A stretch of 57,256 nt of DNA from Moraxella sp. (lineage in GTDB: Bacteria > Pseudomonadota > Gammaproteobacteria > Pseudomonadales > Moraxellaceae). The notes beneath the pieces were generated by a model. The model worked only from the letters and a program-made list of their open reading frames with translations, was not told where the DNA came from and did no database searches. Where the stretch lies: positions 1 through 57,256 of the forward strand of contig JAUNDZ010000010.1 in the NCBI GenBank assembly GCA_030525825.1, in the 5' to 3' direction. Of the stretch, positions 42,974 through 53,182 are shown piece by piece (position 1 is the first letter of the stretch; every line of letters starts with the position of its first letter). The position numbers and the translations under genes are program-made.

Positions 42974-44656
42974 ATGACCACCCCAAAAGTCTGGCACAAG
43001 CTATACGATGAGTACAACATCGCCAAAGACATCAGCTTACCAAGCACAGATACTTCACTGCTGGACATCTTTGAGCGTAACCGTGAGCTGTTCGCCACTC
43101 GCACGGCATTCATTCACGGCACGCATCGTCTATCCTTTGAAACCTTGGGCGATTATAGTGATAAGCTGGCGGCTTTTTTGCAGGGTTTGGGTTTCGCCCA
43201 AGGCGAGCGAGTCGCCATCATGCTACCCAATAGCCTACAATACCCTGTGGTGGTACAGGCCATCTTAAAGGCTGGCTTTATCGTCGTCAATGTCAACCCC
43301 CTGTACACACCCTTTGAATTAAAACACCAGCTCAACGATGCAGGTGTCAAGGTCATCATCATCTGGGATAATGTCGCCCCCACTCTAGCCCAGATTCTCC
43401 ATGAGACGAGCATTGAGCATATTTTAATCAGCCAAATCAATGACTTATACGATGACATCAGCCATTCATCTGCACCAGCTGATGCGACAAGCACCCTGCC
43501 CAATGCCATCGCCTTAACGCACGCCATCAGTATGGGCAATTTAGACAACTACACCCGCCCAACCTTGATGCTCGATGACATCGCCGTCCTACAATACACA
43601 GGTGGCACGACAGGTCTGTCTAAGGGAGCCAAACTTAGCCATAAAAATTTCATTGCCAATCTGTTGCAGCTTGATGAATGGTTTTCTTCAAAGCTGGGTG
43701 GCAAAGGAGCATCATCGCCAGATTATCCGTTCTTTTGTGCATTGCCACTGTACCATATTTTTACCTTTACTGCCTGCTAGCTCTTTGGTATGTATAAAGG
43801 GCAGATGAACATACTTATCAGCAACCCCAGAGATTTGGGCAGTGTGATTGACGCTCTGCGCGAGCATCGCCCAACGCTTTTTCCATCGGTCAATACGCTG
43901 TATCACGCCCTTGTCAATAACGATGAGTTCGCCAAGCTCGACCACAGTCGCCTGACGCTTGCGGTCGGTGGCGGTATGTCGGTGCTGCCCGCCACCGCTG
44001 AAAAATGGCAAGCCATCACAGGTCATACCATCATCGAAGCCTACGGACTGTCCGAGACTTCGCCACTGGCGACCGCCAACCCCGTGCAGCACACACACTT
44101 TTCGGCGATGATTGGTGTTGGCGTATCCAGTACGGACATCGCCATCTTGGACGATGATGGCAGTCACATCCCAGCAGGGGCGACCGATGATGATGGCGAG
44201 CCTTTGACAGGGGAGATTGCCATCAAAGGTCCGCAGGTCATGGCAGGCTACTGGAATAAGCCTGATGAGACCGCCAAAGTGATGACGGCTGATGGATTTT
44301 TCCGCTCTGGCGATGTGGGCATTATGGATAAAGATGGCTTTGTCAAAATCGTGGATAGAAAAAAAGACATGATTTTGGTCTCTGGTTTTAATGTCTTTCC
44401 CAACGAGATTGAGAGCATCGTTACCAAACATCCAAAAGTGCTAGAAGCCGCTGTCATCGGCGTGCCTGATGAACACTCTGGCGAAGTTCCAAAGCTGTTT
44501 GTCGTCAAAAAAGACGATAGTCTGACCGCTGATGAGCTGATTGACTATACTCGGCAGTTTTTGACCGCTTATAAAATCCCACGCCATGTGGAGTTTTTAA
44601 GCGAAATCCCAAAATCCAATGTCGGTAAGATTTTAAGAAAAAATCTGCGGACTTAA
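42974..44656 (+). pseudogene. Acyl-CoA synthetase (AMP-binding) with one in-frame amber codon
   Basis: Two halves in the same frame are separated by a single TAG at 43778-43780 (…LYHIFTFTAC-stop-LFGMYKGQMNIL…). Together they are a ~560-residue long-chain fatty-acid-CoA ligase: Walker-like LQYTGGTTGLSKGAK, SETSP, YWNKPDET and the C-terminal KSNVGKILRKNL. In relatives the junction region is …HIFALTxNxL…, so the TAG replaces one ordinary residue. It may be a true nonsense mutation or a sequencing error; suppression is possible but unproven. An AAAGGAGAG site precedes ATG 42974. Confidence 0.85.
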
Positions 44657-44665
44657 AACCCAACC

Positions 44666-44704
44666 AACCAACAAGGTGGGCTTGACTTACCTTGTTGGTT
44701 TTTG
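44666..44704 (+). terminator. Strong terminator after the acyl-CoA synthetase
   Basis: A 12-bp stem of AACCAACAAGGT (44666-44677) and ACCTTGTTGGTT (44689-44700) is followed by TTTTT. It also lies before the convergent WG-repeat gene. Confidence 0.85.
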
Positions 44705-44738
44705 TGCTTTTCCGCTCATATCCGTACAAGAAATGCTT

Positions 44739-46190
44739 TTATTCTGCGGTGGGAATGTCCCCACACACCACCTCACTCACCTCACCTCCTAACAGCTCTT
44801 TAACCATCACCTTGCCACGCTCAACATCGACCGAAACCACCTCAAAAGGTATGGGAATCATACGAAAAAACATCACCTCAAACCGCTGCCCAGCTTCAAC
44901 ATGACGGCACGCCTGCTCATGTATCAGCCAAGAGCCGCCGATTTGTCGACCTTGCTCATCAATATAAAATCCTTTGCCGTCCTTACTGACTTCCACCCTC
45001 CCTTCATCAAAGAAACTTATGTTATCATAAACGATGTCAATTATAGGCTTGCCATCAATATTAAAAACGCCATATTTCTCGCCCAACTGCACATGAATCC
45101 TACCATCATTTTTATAAAATGGTATCAATACACTATCATACTCTGGTGGTATGATAGATTTACCCGTTTTATCAATCACTCCATACTTCATGCTACTCTG
45201 AGATTCATCATGCTTATCCAAGCTTTCAACCCTGTTAGCCACTTCTGCCAAACCATGATTAAATCCAAATGCTAACTTATAGTCAAAATCAACCACCACC
45301 TTGCCAGTTTGGTCAATATAGCCGTATTTGTCATCTTTTATAGCCGCTGCCAAACCATCTTTAAACTCATGAATGGCATCGTACTCAAAATCAACCACGA
45401 CCTTATTTTGTTTATCCACCACACCCCATTTGTCATTTTTCGCCACAGGGAACAGCTCTTCGGTTATATTGTCAATATCATCATATTCAAAAGGAATGAT
45501 TTTTTGCCTGCGACTGTCAATCACACCCCATTTACCATCTCTTTTAACCATCAGATATTCATCAGGATAGGTGCGTTTAAATTCATCAAACCGCTCAATT
45601 AAGCGATGCTGACGGTCAATTAATCGCACTTGATTGTCTTTGGTTGCAAGAAAATAATCAGCAAAACTTTCAATGTCTTCATATTCAAAAGGAATAATCA
45701 CATTTTCTTGATAATCCAACACGCCAAAAAGCCTTGATGTGGCATTCGTTGGGTTATCTCTCGTGATGATTAACCCACCCACATCCTTAAAATGCTCGTA
45801 TTTTGGTGGTATCAATATATTGCCGTCATTATCCATCAAACCCAGCTTATGATTTTGCCATATGGCATAAGTATCGTCCGTATCTGGCATAATAGCATCG
45901 TAATCCATTGGCAATACGACCTTGCCACTGCGGTCAATCAAGCCATATTTTTCACCATCAGACACTCGAAACAGTTTATCGTTTAATCGTGCCATATGGC
46001 GATACTTTGGCGTAAGGATTGAACGACCGTCCGCATCCACCAGACCATGATGAGTATCTTTATAAGAAATCGCCATGCCGTCTTGCACACAACCCACCCA
46101 ATCATAATCCCCCAAAGGTGGTCTGTCGCACGCCTGTGCTGATGCTGCCATCATCACGACAGATAGAGCCAATAATTTTAAGATTTTCAT
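44739..46190 (-). CDS. Secreted WG-repeat protein
   Basis: A signal peptide (MKILKLLALSVVMMAASAQA) is followed by about nine or ten WG-type repeats, such as KWGVIDSRRQKIIPFEYDDI and KYGYIDQTGKVVVDFDYK, each a small beta-hairpin. Start ATG 46190 is chosen because GGAG is 8 nt upstream (GTG 46193 is also in frame). The protein is 483 residues. WG-repeat proteins are poorly understood; binding to peptides or surfaces is suspected. No partner gene is visible. Confidence 0.8.
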   Translation of the reverse strand: MKILKLLALSVVMMAASAQACDRPPLGDYDWVGCVQDGMAISYKDTHHGLVDADGRSILTPKYRHMARLNDKLFRVSDGEKYGLIDRSGKVVLPMDYDAIMPDTDDTYAIWQNHKLGLMDNDGNILIPPKYEHFKDVGGLIITRDNPTNATSRLFGVLDYQENVIIPFEYEDIESFADYFLATKDNQVRLIDRQHRLIERFDEFKRTYPDEYLMVKRDGKWGVIDSRRQKIIPFEYDDIDNITEELFPVAKNDKWGVVDKQNKVVVDFEYDAIHEFKDGLAAAIKDDKYGYIDQTGKVVVDFDYKLAFGFNHGLAEVANRVESLDKHDESQSSMKYGVIDKTGKSIIPPEYDSVLIPFYKNDGRIHVQLGEKYGVFNIDGKPIIDIVYDNISFFDEGRVEVSKDGKGFYIDEQGRQIGGSWLIHEQACRHVEAGQRFEVMFFRMIPIPFEVVSVDVERGKVMVKELLGGEVSEVVCGDIPTAE

Positions 46191-46348
46191 CACAACTCTC
46201 CTTGACTACTTTGCAATGTCTTTTTAAAGCACTTGGCTTATTGTCCATGAAATATAGCACATCCCTAACCGCAAAAACAGCAAAAACCATAGCATTTCAT
46301 TAAAATATCCGCTATAATACAGTTTTTCATTTTAACTTTATTTAACTT

Positions 46349-46570
46349 ATGGCAAAAAAAGACGACATCATCGAATTTGAAGGCGAAGTGATTGACACCT
46401 TGCCAAACACTTTATTTAAAGTCCGCCTAGACAACGGACACGAAATCATCGCTCACATCTCTGGCAAAATGCGTAAGCACTACATCCGCATCTTGACAGG
46501 CGATAAAGTCAAGGTTGAGATGACTCCATACGACCTATCCAAGGGTCGCATTACCTATCGTGGCAAATAA
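46349..46570 (+). CDS. infA: Translation initiation factor IF-1
   Basis: A 73-residue S1-like OB-fold, the standard IF-1 length, beginning [20 protein letters not shown] and ending KGRITYRGK. It helps assemble the 30S initiation complex. It stands alone between convergent genes and ends at a nearby terminator. Confidence 0.97.
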   Translation: MAKKDDIIEFEGEVIDTLPNTLFKVRLDNGHEIIAHISGKMRKHYIRILTGDKVKVEMTPYDLSKGRITYRGK

Positions 46571-46577
46571 TCACTCC

Positions 46578-46600
46578 CCCAGCCGTTTGGCTGGGCTTTG
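46578..46600 (+). terminator. Terminator after infA
   Basis: CCCAGCC (46578-46584) pairs with GGCTGGG (46589-46595), followed by CTTTG. The T run is short, so termination may be partial. Confidence 0.65.
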
Positions 46601-46612
46601 TTTATACATATC

Positions 46613-47275
46613 ATGACGACCACCAAGCCACTCACCTTACTCATTCATGGTCTACACATGAATGGGCTGTATATGCGACCGCTTGCCAAAAAACTCTCTC
46701 ACGCAGGGTTTAATACCCACGCTCCAAGCTACCACAGTCTCACCAAGTCTATCGACGCACACAGTGCCATGCTACACGACTGGCTAAGCCGCCATCATGA
46801 TGGCTCGCCCATTAACTTGGTCGGGCATAGCTTGGGCGGACTGGTCATTCGGCATTTTTTGGCGAATTTTAGCGAGCATTCGGTGCATCGCTGTGTTACG
46901 CTTGGCACGCCCCATCAGGGCAGCATCTGCTCTACTTATACCAATCGACTGTTGCCGCCACTGGTTCGTAAGGCTCACTTTGGTGCCTTAGACGGCACTT
47001 GCCCCGCCCTATCCGACGGTATCTCGATGGGCGTGATTGCAGGAACCAAATCCATCGGACTGGGACTACCCCTACTGCATTACCACAGCAAAAAACACCG
47101 TCTAAGCCCAGACGAACACCAAAATGACGGTACCGTCTATCTGTCAGAGACACCGCTTGTTGGAGCGAGCGATTATCTTGTCATGCCTGTGAGCCACACA
47201 GGATTTTTGACCGACAATCAGGTTGCTCATCAGGTGAGGCATTTCTTGGAACATGGGCGGTTTTATCGCACATAA
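46613..47275 (+). CDS. Alpha/beta hydrolase (lipase-like)
   Basis: ATG 46613 gives 220 residues. The nucleophile elbow GHSLGGLVIRHFLA, an HG oxyanion motif (LIHGLHMNG) and GTPHQGS are visible. Members hydrolyse esters; the substrate is unknown. No signal peptide. A GGC-type site is weak. Confidence 0.75.
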   Translation: MTTTKPLTLLIHGLHMNGLYMRPLAKKLSHAGFNTHAPSYHSLTKSIDAHSAMLHDWLSRHHDGSPINLVGHSLGGLVIRHFLANFSEHSVHRCVTLGTPHQGSICSTYTNRLLPPLVRKAHFGALDGTCPALSDGISMGVIAGTKSIGLGLPLLHYHSKKHRLSPDEHQNDGTVYLSETPLVGASDYLVMPVSHTGFLTDNQVAHQVRHFLEHGRFYRT

Positions 47276-47277
47276 AA

Positions 47278-47299
47278 AACCACCATCATCGGTGGTTTT
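47278..47299. terminator. Bidirectional terminator
   Basis: AACCACC (47278-47284) pairs with GGTGGTT (47291-47297); T residues on both sides serve the convergent hydrolase genes. Confidence 0.75.
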
Positions 47300-47315
47300 A
47301 TTGTCTGATTTGTCC

Positions 47316-47999
47316 TTATGATGCAAACACTTGCTTTATCCACGCACCAATTGCCTTAATCTGCGACAGACACACCTGATGAGCCATCGGATAGCTGCTA
47401 AAAGTTGGGGCAAGACCTAAGTTCTCCACACCCGCTTTGGCATTGACACCCAGCACTTTTGGGACGATGTCGTCATAGTCGCCATGGTCGATTTTTACCT
47501 GAATATTGCCATTGACCCCAGTATTTTTGATGTCATCTTTGGTGGCAAAATAAGTCGATAACGCCAGCAGTCCTGCGATTTGGTGTGGCGTGGTAAAGGC
47601 GTGATGATACGCCACCGCACCCCCTTGTGAAAAGCCTGCAATGATGATGTTTTGGCTAGGCACACCCTTTTGAATCTCTTGTTCTATCAGCACATCAATG
47701 GCACGAGCGGATGACTCAATCTGCTCTGCATCCACCTTTCTCTCCAAGCTCATCTCAATGATGTCATACCAAGCAGGCATCACATAGCCGCCATTGACCG
47801 TAACAGGAATCTGCGGTGCGTGCGGAAACACAAACCGCACCGCCAGCTCCCCCAAATCCAGCTCAGGCACCACAGGCTCAAAGTCATGACCGCTCGCCCC
47901 AAGTCCATGCAGCCAAATCACACTATGGCGAATGGGGGCATCGGCAGGGTTATGCTCCACCACCACACAAGGTAGGGGCTGATTATTCACATTACTCAT
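47316..47999 (-). CDS. Carboxylesterase/phospholipase family alpha/beta hydrolase
   Basis: ATG 47999 with AAGGA upstream gives 227 residues (the longest frame starts at 48083). The family motifs WLHGLGASGHDFEPVVPEL, GFSQGGAVAYH (nucleophile Ser) and HGDYDDIVP are clear. Such enzymes act on short-chain esters or lysophospholipids. No signal peptide. Confidence 0.9.
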   Translation of the reverse strand: MSNVNNQPLPCVVVEHNPADAPIRHSVIWLHGLGASGHDFEPVVPELDLGELAVRFVFPHAPQIPVTVNGGYVMPAWYDIIEMSLERKVDAEQIESSARAIDVLIEQEIQKGVPSQNIIIAGFSQGGAVAYHHAFTTPHQIAGLLALSTYFATKDDIKNTGVNGNIQVKIDHGDYDDIVPKVLGVNAKAGVENLGLAPTFSSYPMAHQVCLSQIKAIGAWIKQVFAS

Positions 48000-48225
48000 C
48001 TTATTATCCTTACTATCAAAAGTTGTTAAATTAAAGCCATTCATCTTGATGGACACACAAAACTTGTCAAAGCACCCCATCATTAGCCAACGCTAGTCAT
48101 CATATCATAAAGTCGTCATCTTTGCCTAGATTTACCAAAAGTCATCACAGACAGCGAATTTTTCCCACTTTTGACAAAAAACCGTTATAATAAGCACTCA
48201 TCTTTTATTTTAAGGTCGAACATCT

Positions 48226-49128
48226 ATGCAATGGAAAGGTCGCAGACAAAGTAGCAACATCGAAGACCGTCGTGGTGGTGGCGGTGCCCGCAAAGTAGGC
48301 GGCGTGAGCATCTTTGGCTTGATTTTGGCACTCATTGTCTGGAAAGTTTTTGGCATCAGCCCAGAGACCACCTTAGGCGTTACCGAGCAAATCACCCAAA
48401 GCAGCCAAACCGCCCAAGCCCCCGCCCAAGAGACAGCCGAACAAGCCGAGACTCGTGCCTTTGTCGCCACCATCTTGGCGGACACCGAAGATGTCTGGAC
48501 ACCGATTTTTCAGCAGCTCGGTGGTACTTATCAGCCGCCAAAGCTCGTCATGTTCAGCGGTGCGGTGCAGTCTGCCTGTGGTTCTGCGACATCAGCCAGC
48601 GGTCCTTTTTATTGCCCTGCCGACCAAAAGGTGTATTTGGATACCAGTTTTTTTAAGGCGATGCGTACACAGATGGGCATTACTGGCGAGAAAAACACCA
48701 CCGAGCTTAGCCGAAAAGACCAAGCCGCTGACTTCGCTCAGGCTTATGTGATTGCCCATGAAGTTGGTCATCATGTTCAGACCTTGCTTGGCATCTCAAA
48801 CCAAGTACGCCAAGCCCAAGCTCAAACTGACAAAGCCACCGCTAACAATCTATCGGTACGCCAAGAGCTACAAGCCGACTGCTTTGCTGGACTGTGGGCA
48901 AGACACAACCATGAACGCACGCAGTTTTTACAAAAAGGCGACATCGAAGAAGCTCTAGATGCTGCCGAAAAAATCGGTGATGACTACTTACAGCACAAAT
49001 CGCACGGACACGCTGTGCCAGACAGCTTTACGCACGGCACCAGTGAGCAGCGTCAGCGTTGGTTCTATCGTGGCTTTGAATCTGGCGACATTAAGCAATG
49101 CGACACTTTCGCCACTCGCCAGTTATAA
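48226..49128 (+). CDS. ypfJ: YpfJ-type neutral zinc metallopeptidase
   Basis: A 300-residue protein with an N-terminal basic stretch, one membrane segment (FGLILALIVWKVFGI) and the zinc site HEVGHHVQ in YVIAHEVGHHVQTLLGISNQ. It belongs to the KPN_02809/YpfJ family; its substrate is unknown. The gene is monocistronic. Confidence 0.9.
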   Translation: MQWKGRRQSSNIEDRRGGGGARKVGGVSIFGLILALIVWKVFGISPETTLGVTEQITQSSQTAQAPAQETAEQAETRAFVATILADTEDVWTPIFQQLGGTYQPPKLVMFSGAVQSACGSATSASGPFYCPADQKVYLDTSFFKAMRTQMGITGEKNTTELSRKDQAADFAQAYVIAHEVGHHVQTLLGISNQVRQAQAQTDKATANNLSVRQELQADCFAGLWARHNHERTQFLQKGDIEEALDAAEKIGDDYLQHKSHGHAVPDSFTHGTSEQRQRWFYRGFESGDIKQCDTFATRQL

Positions 49129-49216
49129 GCCTTTTGTCTCATGCCATCAGTCATCTTGATGGCATCTTTGTTTTTGGTTTTTAGTCATTTTAAACCCACC
49201 GCCTTGATAATTGTGA

Positions 49217-50110
49217 ATGAACATGAATATATTGACCCTATCTGAGCCATTAAATACGCTATTGACCGAATTTTTACGCCAGCACACCAGCACGCCCATT
49301 GTGATTGAGCCTGATGTTTTGGCTTATCGCTGGGTGAGCGGCGAACACGGCAGATTGGTGCCGATTGATGTGGTGTTTGGCGTGGATTTGGATGACCTTG
49401 TTGGCATTGACACCCAAAAAGACAAGCTCATCACCAACACACGCCAATTCCTGTCAGGTTTGCCTGCCAATCATGTACTGATGACAGGCTCTCGGGGTGC
49501 AGGCAAATCATCACTGGTGCGAGCATTATTAAAACGCCATCATGCCGCAGGGCTGCGAGTCATCGAAGTGGCTCGTGATGACTTGTTACACTTGGACAAA
49601 ATTCGCCAAGCCATCAAGACATCACAGCAAGCAGGCAATACCAATCACTACATCGTGTACTGTGATGATTTGGCATTTAATGCCCAAGATGAGAACTACC
49701 GCACCCTAAAAAGCGTGCTCGATGGTGCCTTAGACAGCGAACAAGAGCGACTGCTTGTCTATGCCACCAGTAACCGCCGCCACCTGTTACCGCAGCTGAT
49801 GAAAGATAATATCAATATCTACAACGGTCAGACCGACGAAGTCAATCCTTATGAGACCATCGATGAGACCGTGTCGCTGTCTGACAGATTTGGTCTGTGG
49901 CTGTCATTTTATCCGATGAATCAAGACACCTATTTGGACATCGTCGCAGGCTACCTCGCCAAGCATGGTTTGGCATTTGATGAGACAGCACGCCAAGAAG
50001 CCCTAAAATGGGCAAGCACTCGTGGCGGTCGCTCAGGTCGTATCGCTCATCAGTTTAGTCGCCACTGGGAAGGAATGATGCGGTTACAGCAGATAACACA
50101 ACCTGATTAG
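49217..50110 (+). CDS. DUF815-type AAA ATPase
   Basis: A 297-residue protein with Walker A TGSRGAGKSSLVRALL, Walker B-like YIVYCDDLAF and a sensor segment (VYATSNRRHLLPQLM). DUF815 proteins are predicted ATPases of unknown role. Start could be 49217 or 49223. Confidence 0.85.
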   Translation: MNMNILTLSEPLNTLLTEFLRQHTSTPIVIEPDVLAYRWVSGEHGRLVPIDVVFGVDLDDLVGIDTQKDKLITNTRQFLSGLPANHVLMTGSRGAGKSSLVRALLKRHHAAGLRVIEVARDDLLHLDKIRQAIKTSQQAGNTNHYIVYCDDLAFNAQDENYRTLKSVLDGALDSEQERLLVYATSNRRHLLPQLMKDNINIYNGQTDEVNPYETIDETVSLSDRFGLWLSFYPMNQDTYLDIVAGYLAKHGLAFDETARQEALKWASTRGGRSGRIAHQFSRHWEGMMRLQQITQPD

Positions 50111-50493
50111 CACCAATCCTTATCGCTCATGACCGATGGGCGATTTTTTTGGCGTAATTTCCACCCATCATTACTTTTTTTAAACCACCCAAATATACCC
50201 GATAGCCCAACTATCACTCAAAAAAATCAGCAATACGCCCCTCAAAACAAATTGACAAATAATCATTATCAGTTACAATATGGCAATGAGAAATAAAGGG
50301 AATACTACCATCAGCAACATTGATGGATGTTTTGGTCATAGGTTTGGTGAAATTAACAAGATTTCACTTTTTTAAGGTTTATAAATGTAAATAATTCTCT
50401 TTTGTGCTTAATATCTTTCTTACATTAGTGAATGGTGTGCTTTATTTCTCAATCACAATCACCCATAAAAAACCAACCACCAAAAGGACAATC
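50111..50493. other. Gene-free stretch with the iron-regulated promoter
   Basis: This 383-bp gap lies between the DUF815 gene and TonB receptor 1. It contains the Fur-overlapping promoter at 50252-50279 and otherwise AT-rich sequence with no coding frame. Confidence 0.7.
50252..50279 (+). promoter_or_regulatory. Promoter with Fur-box-like overlap, receptor 1
   Basis: TTGACA (50252-50257) and TACAAT (50274-50279) are 16 bp apart, and the 19-mer at 50252-50270 ends AATCATTATC, matching 13 of 19 consensus Fur-box positions by my count. A repressed promoter under iron-rich conditions is implied. Confidence 0.6.
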
Positions 50494-53020
50494 ATGAACA
50501 ACCAACCAATCACACACCCCCATCCGCAGACACGCCTATCATTGCCTAACCTTGGCGGTGCTGACGGTGCTATCACAGCAGGCATGGGCAGATGATGACG
50601 ATCCGTCTGTTACCCTAGATGCCATGACGGTTACTTTAAATAGACAGCCCACCGAGCAGCTTGGCGAGACCATCACCACTCGCAAAGAACTTGACACACA
50701 AAATATCCAAAACGCCCAAGACCTCGTCCGCTACAACACCGAAGTCGATGTGGCGGAAGTGGGTCGTTATGGCAATAAAGGTTTTGCCATTCGTGGGGTA
50801 GATGGCAACCGTGTGGCGATGAACATCGATGGGGTGGCACTGCCTGAGGTGGAGAGTAATGAGCTGTTTTCTCCTTATGGTTATATTTATGAAGGGCGGT
50901 TTAATCCAGACTTAGAGATGATGGGTGGTGTGCGTATCGCTGCTGGTGCTGACAGCCTACTATCAGGTTCAGGGGCGGTGGGTGGCTCGGTATCTTACCG
51001 CACCAAAGAGCCTGCCAGCATGGTCAAGGGCGATGGCAATCTGGGTGGTTATGCCAAAGTCGGTTACACCACCAAAAATGAAGAATTATTGACCGCCGCA
51101 GGACTAGCAGGGGTGTGGGATAAGGCAGAATTTCTGCTAAACTATTCACACCGCAAAGGGCATGAACTTAAAAACCATGGCATGCGAAGCTATAATAAAG
51201 AGCGTGAATATAATATCAATTATGATTTTGCAGGCAATGGTGAGCTGGGTCGAGCCTCACAGCCACAATCCGCCTTTTATCCTGACAGTCTAACCTATAA
51301 GCGTGATGCTGTGCTGGGTAAGTTTTATTACCATCTGAATGATGAGCATCGTATCGGAGCACAGGCGATTTACCAAAAAACAAAAACACACTCTTATGCG
51401 TACAGCAAAAGTAGCAGTGCTGGCTATCGTATGCCAGACGATGTCGAAGAGCTAAAAAGCTATGGTTTAAATTATCGTTTTACCCCACAAAACAGCTCAT
51501 GGCTAAACAGTCTTGATGCCAAATATCAGTATCATGATGTGCTGGGTTTGGCAGATACTTGGGTGTACTCTGGCCATCCGACACGCATTCTGTCTCGCCG
51601 AGAGTATCGTCCCACCGAAACCCAAACCCACCAATTTAGACTAGATGGCAAACTTAATCCCATAGACTTCGGTAAACTTGGCTCACATCAAATCACAGCC
51701 AGTGCCATCTACAACAAACAAGACTTTAAGCAAACCAATGTCTCGGTTGGCTACAACAGTGCTGGTGAAATTAGTTGGGCCACTCAGCCATACATCATGG
51801 TTTTTCCTGATGCCAAAAAAGACCAGCTTAGCTTTATTTTGTCAGATGATATACAGTTTAATGACCGTTTTAATGCCAAGTTAGGACTGCGTTACGACCA
51901 TCATACGGTCGCTCCATATTTTCAAAACGACACTTACTTTGGCGACGAGCAAAGCAATGAGCAAAACGAAATTGCCAAAAATATCAACTCCTCCACCAAG
52001 TTTTATACCGATTATCGAGCTGGTGTATACCACCAAAAACCTAAGTTTGATAAGCTGACTTATAGCGGACTGTTTGACTATGAGTTAATCCGTGATAAGC
52101 TCACCGCTCGTTACAAAGTTGGCACAGGATTTTTAGCACCTAATGTTACACAAATGTACTCTGCTTTTCAGGGTATGGGTGTCATGCAAATCGTCAATCC
52201 AAGCCTAAAACCAGAAACCTCAGTCAATCACGAGTTAGAGTTAGAATTTAAGCCTGATGATGTATGGACTTTGACAGGCTCAGTCTATCAAAGCGACTAC
52301 AAAAACTTTATCTACACAAGCTACTGGGACAGATGGGATAACCGAGCTAAGTCTAACAAATGGAGCTGTAATAGTGGTAGTACCTGTATTTTATCAGAAA
52401 ACCTAAATGATGCCCAAATCAAAGGCTACAAACTGGGCGTGCGTGCCGATGTCTCAAAATACTTAGGCACCAATGATAGAATGTATCTGACGCTAGATTA
52501 TCACAAATCCAAAGACAAAGCCAAAGTGGTCGCCGACCAAGAAGCTGATGGCATACTAGAAATCAATACCTTAGCAGCGGTGCCCAGTAGCACCATTTTG
52601 GGCGTGGATTACCACTTTGGTAATGATGACAAAGCCTCACTACACTTTAAGGCGAAATTCACCGAAGCCAAACGAGCCGATGAGACCAAATATGTCAAAG
52701 CCGTTAGCGACCGCTCTCGTGCCAGCGGTTATCGGGAAGAAGTGGCGACTTACGACCACCTAAACCGCCTAAAAGATACTTGGGTGTTTGATGTCTACGG
52801 CAACTACAAAATCGCCAAAAACTTAACCTTACAAGCAGGCATCTACAATCTGACCGACCTACGCTACTATCCATGGGAGAATATGAGACAGTTTGGTAAT
52901 AACCCAAGCATCAATAACTTTGTGGATTATAGTTCCACTCGTGGCGGTGCAGGTCATGGCTTCAACCGCTACACCGCACCGGGTCGTAACTATGCTCTAT
53001 CGCTAACTTACGAATTCTAA
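50494..53020 (+). CDS. TonB-dependent haem/haemoprotein receptor 1, frameshifted near the start
   Basis: An 820-residue outer-membrane receptor in one frame from 50552. The plug (LRYNTEVDVAEVGRYGNKGF AIRGVDGNRVAMNIDG) and the barrel (ending YALSLTYEF) are haem/haemoglobin-receptor-like. The proper start is probably ATG 50494; that frame breaks in a C5 run at 50517-50521. Deleting one C yields MNNQPITHPIRRHAY… with a good signal peptide (LTLAVLTVLSQQAWA). As written the receptor has no signal peptide, so it is off or phase varied. It is preceded by a Fur-type promoter and followed by an SLP/Slam pair. Confidence 0.85.
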
Positions 53021-53035
53021 CACCAATTGCACAGC

Positions 53036-53059
53036 AAAAACCCATTTCGATGGGTTTTT
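53036..53059 (+). terminator. Terminator with a UUCG loop
   Basis: A perfect 10-bp stem AAAAACCCAT (53036-53045)/ATGGGTTTTT (53050-53059) with a TTCG loop, the most stable tetraloop type, follows receptor 1. Confidence 0.9.
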
Positions 53060-53068
53060 GTTTTTTAT

Positions 53069-53123
53069 CTTAATGATAATTATTTTTATTATTATTGACA
53101 ATATTAATAATGACTACTATAAT
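53069..53123 (+). promoter_or_regulatory. Strong promoter and Fur-box-like site, lipoprotein gene
   Basis: A perfect TTGACA (53095-53100) and TATAAT (53118-53123) with 17-bp spacing. A Fur-box-like 19-mer at 53069-53087 matches about 14 of 19 positions. Together they give strong, iron-responsive transcription of the lipoprotein and Slam genes. Confidence 0.7.
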
Positions 53124-53182
53124 AAAAATGTAACTATTTGGTTTCAAAACTTTCTTAAATATACACGCAAGAGGACTTTTGT

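Noticed and set aside
43712-44431. 239-codon minus-strand frame within the acyl-CoA synthetase
   Set aside because: The plus strand is a clear AMP-binding enzyme; the antisense frame has no family features.
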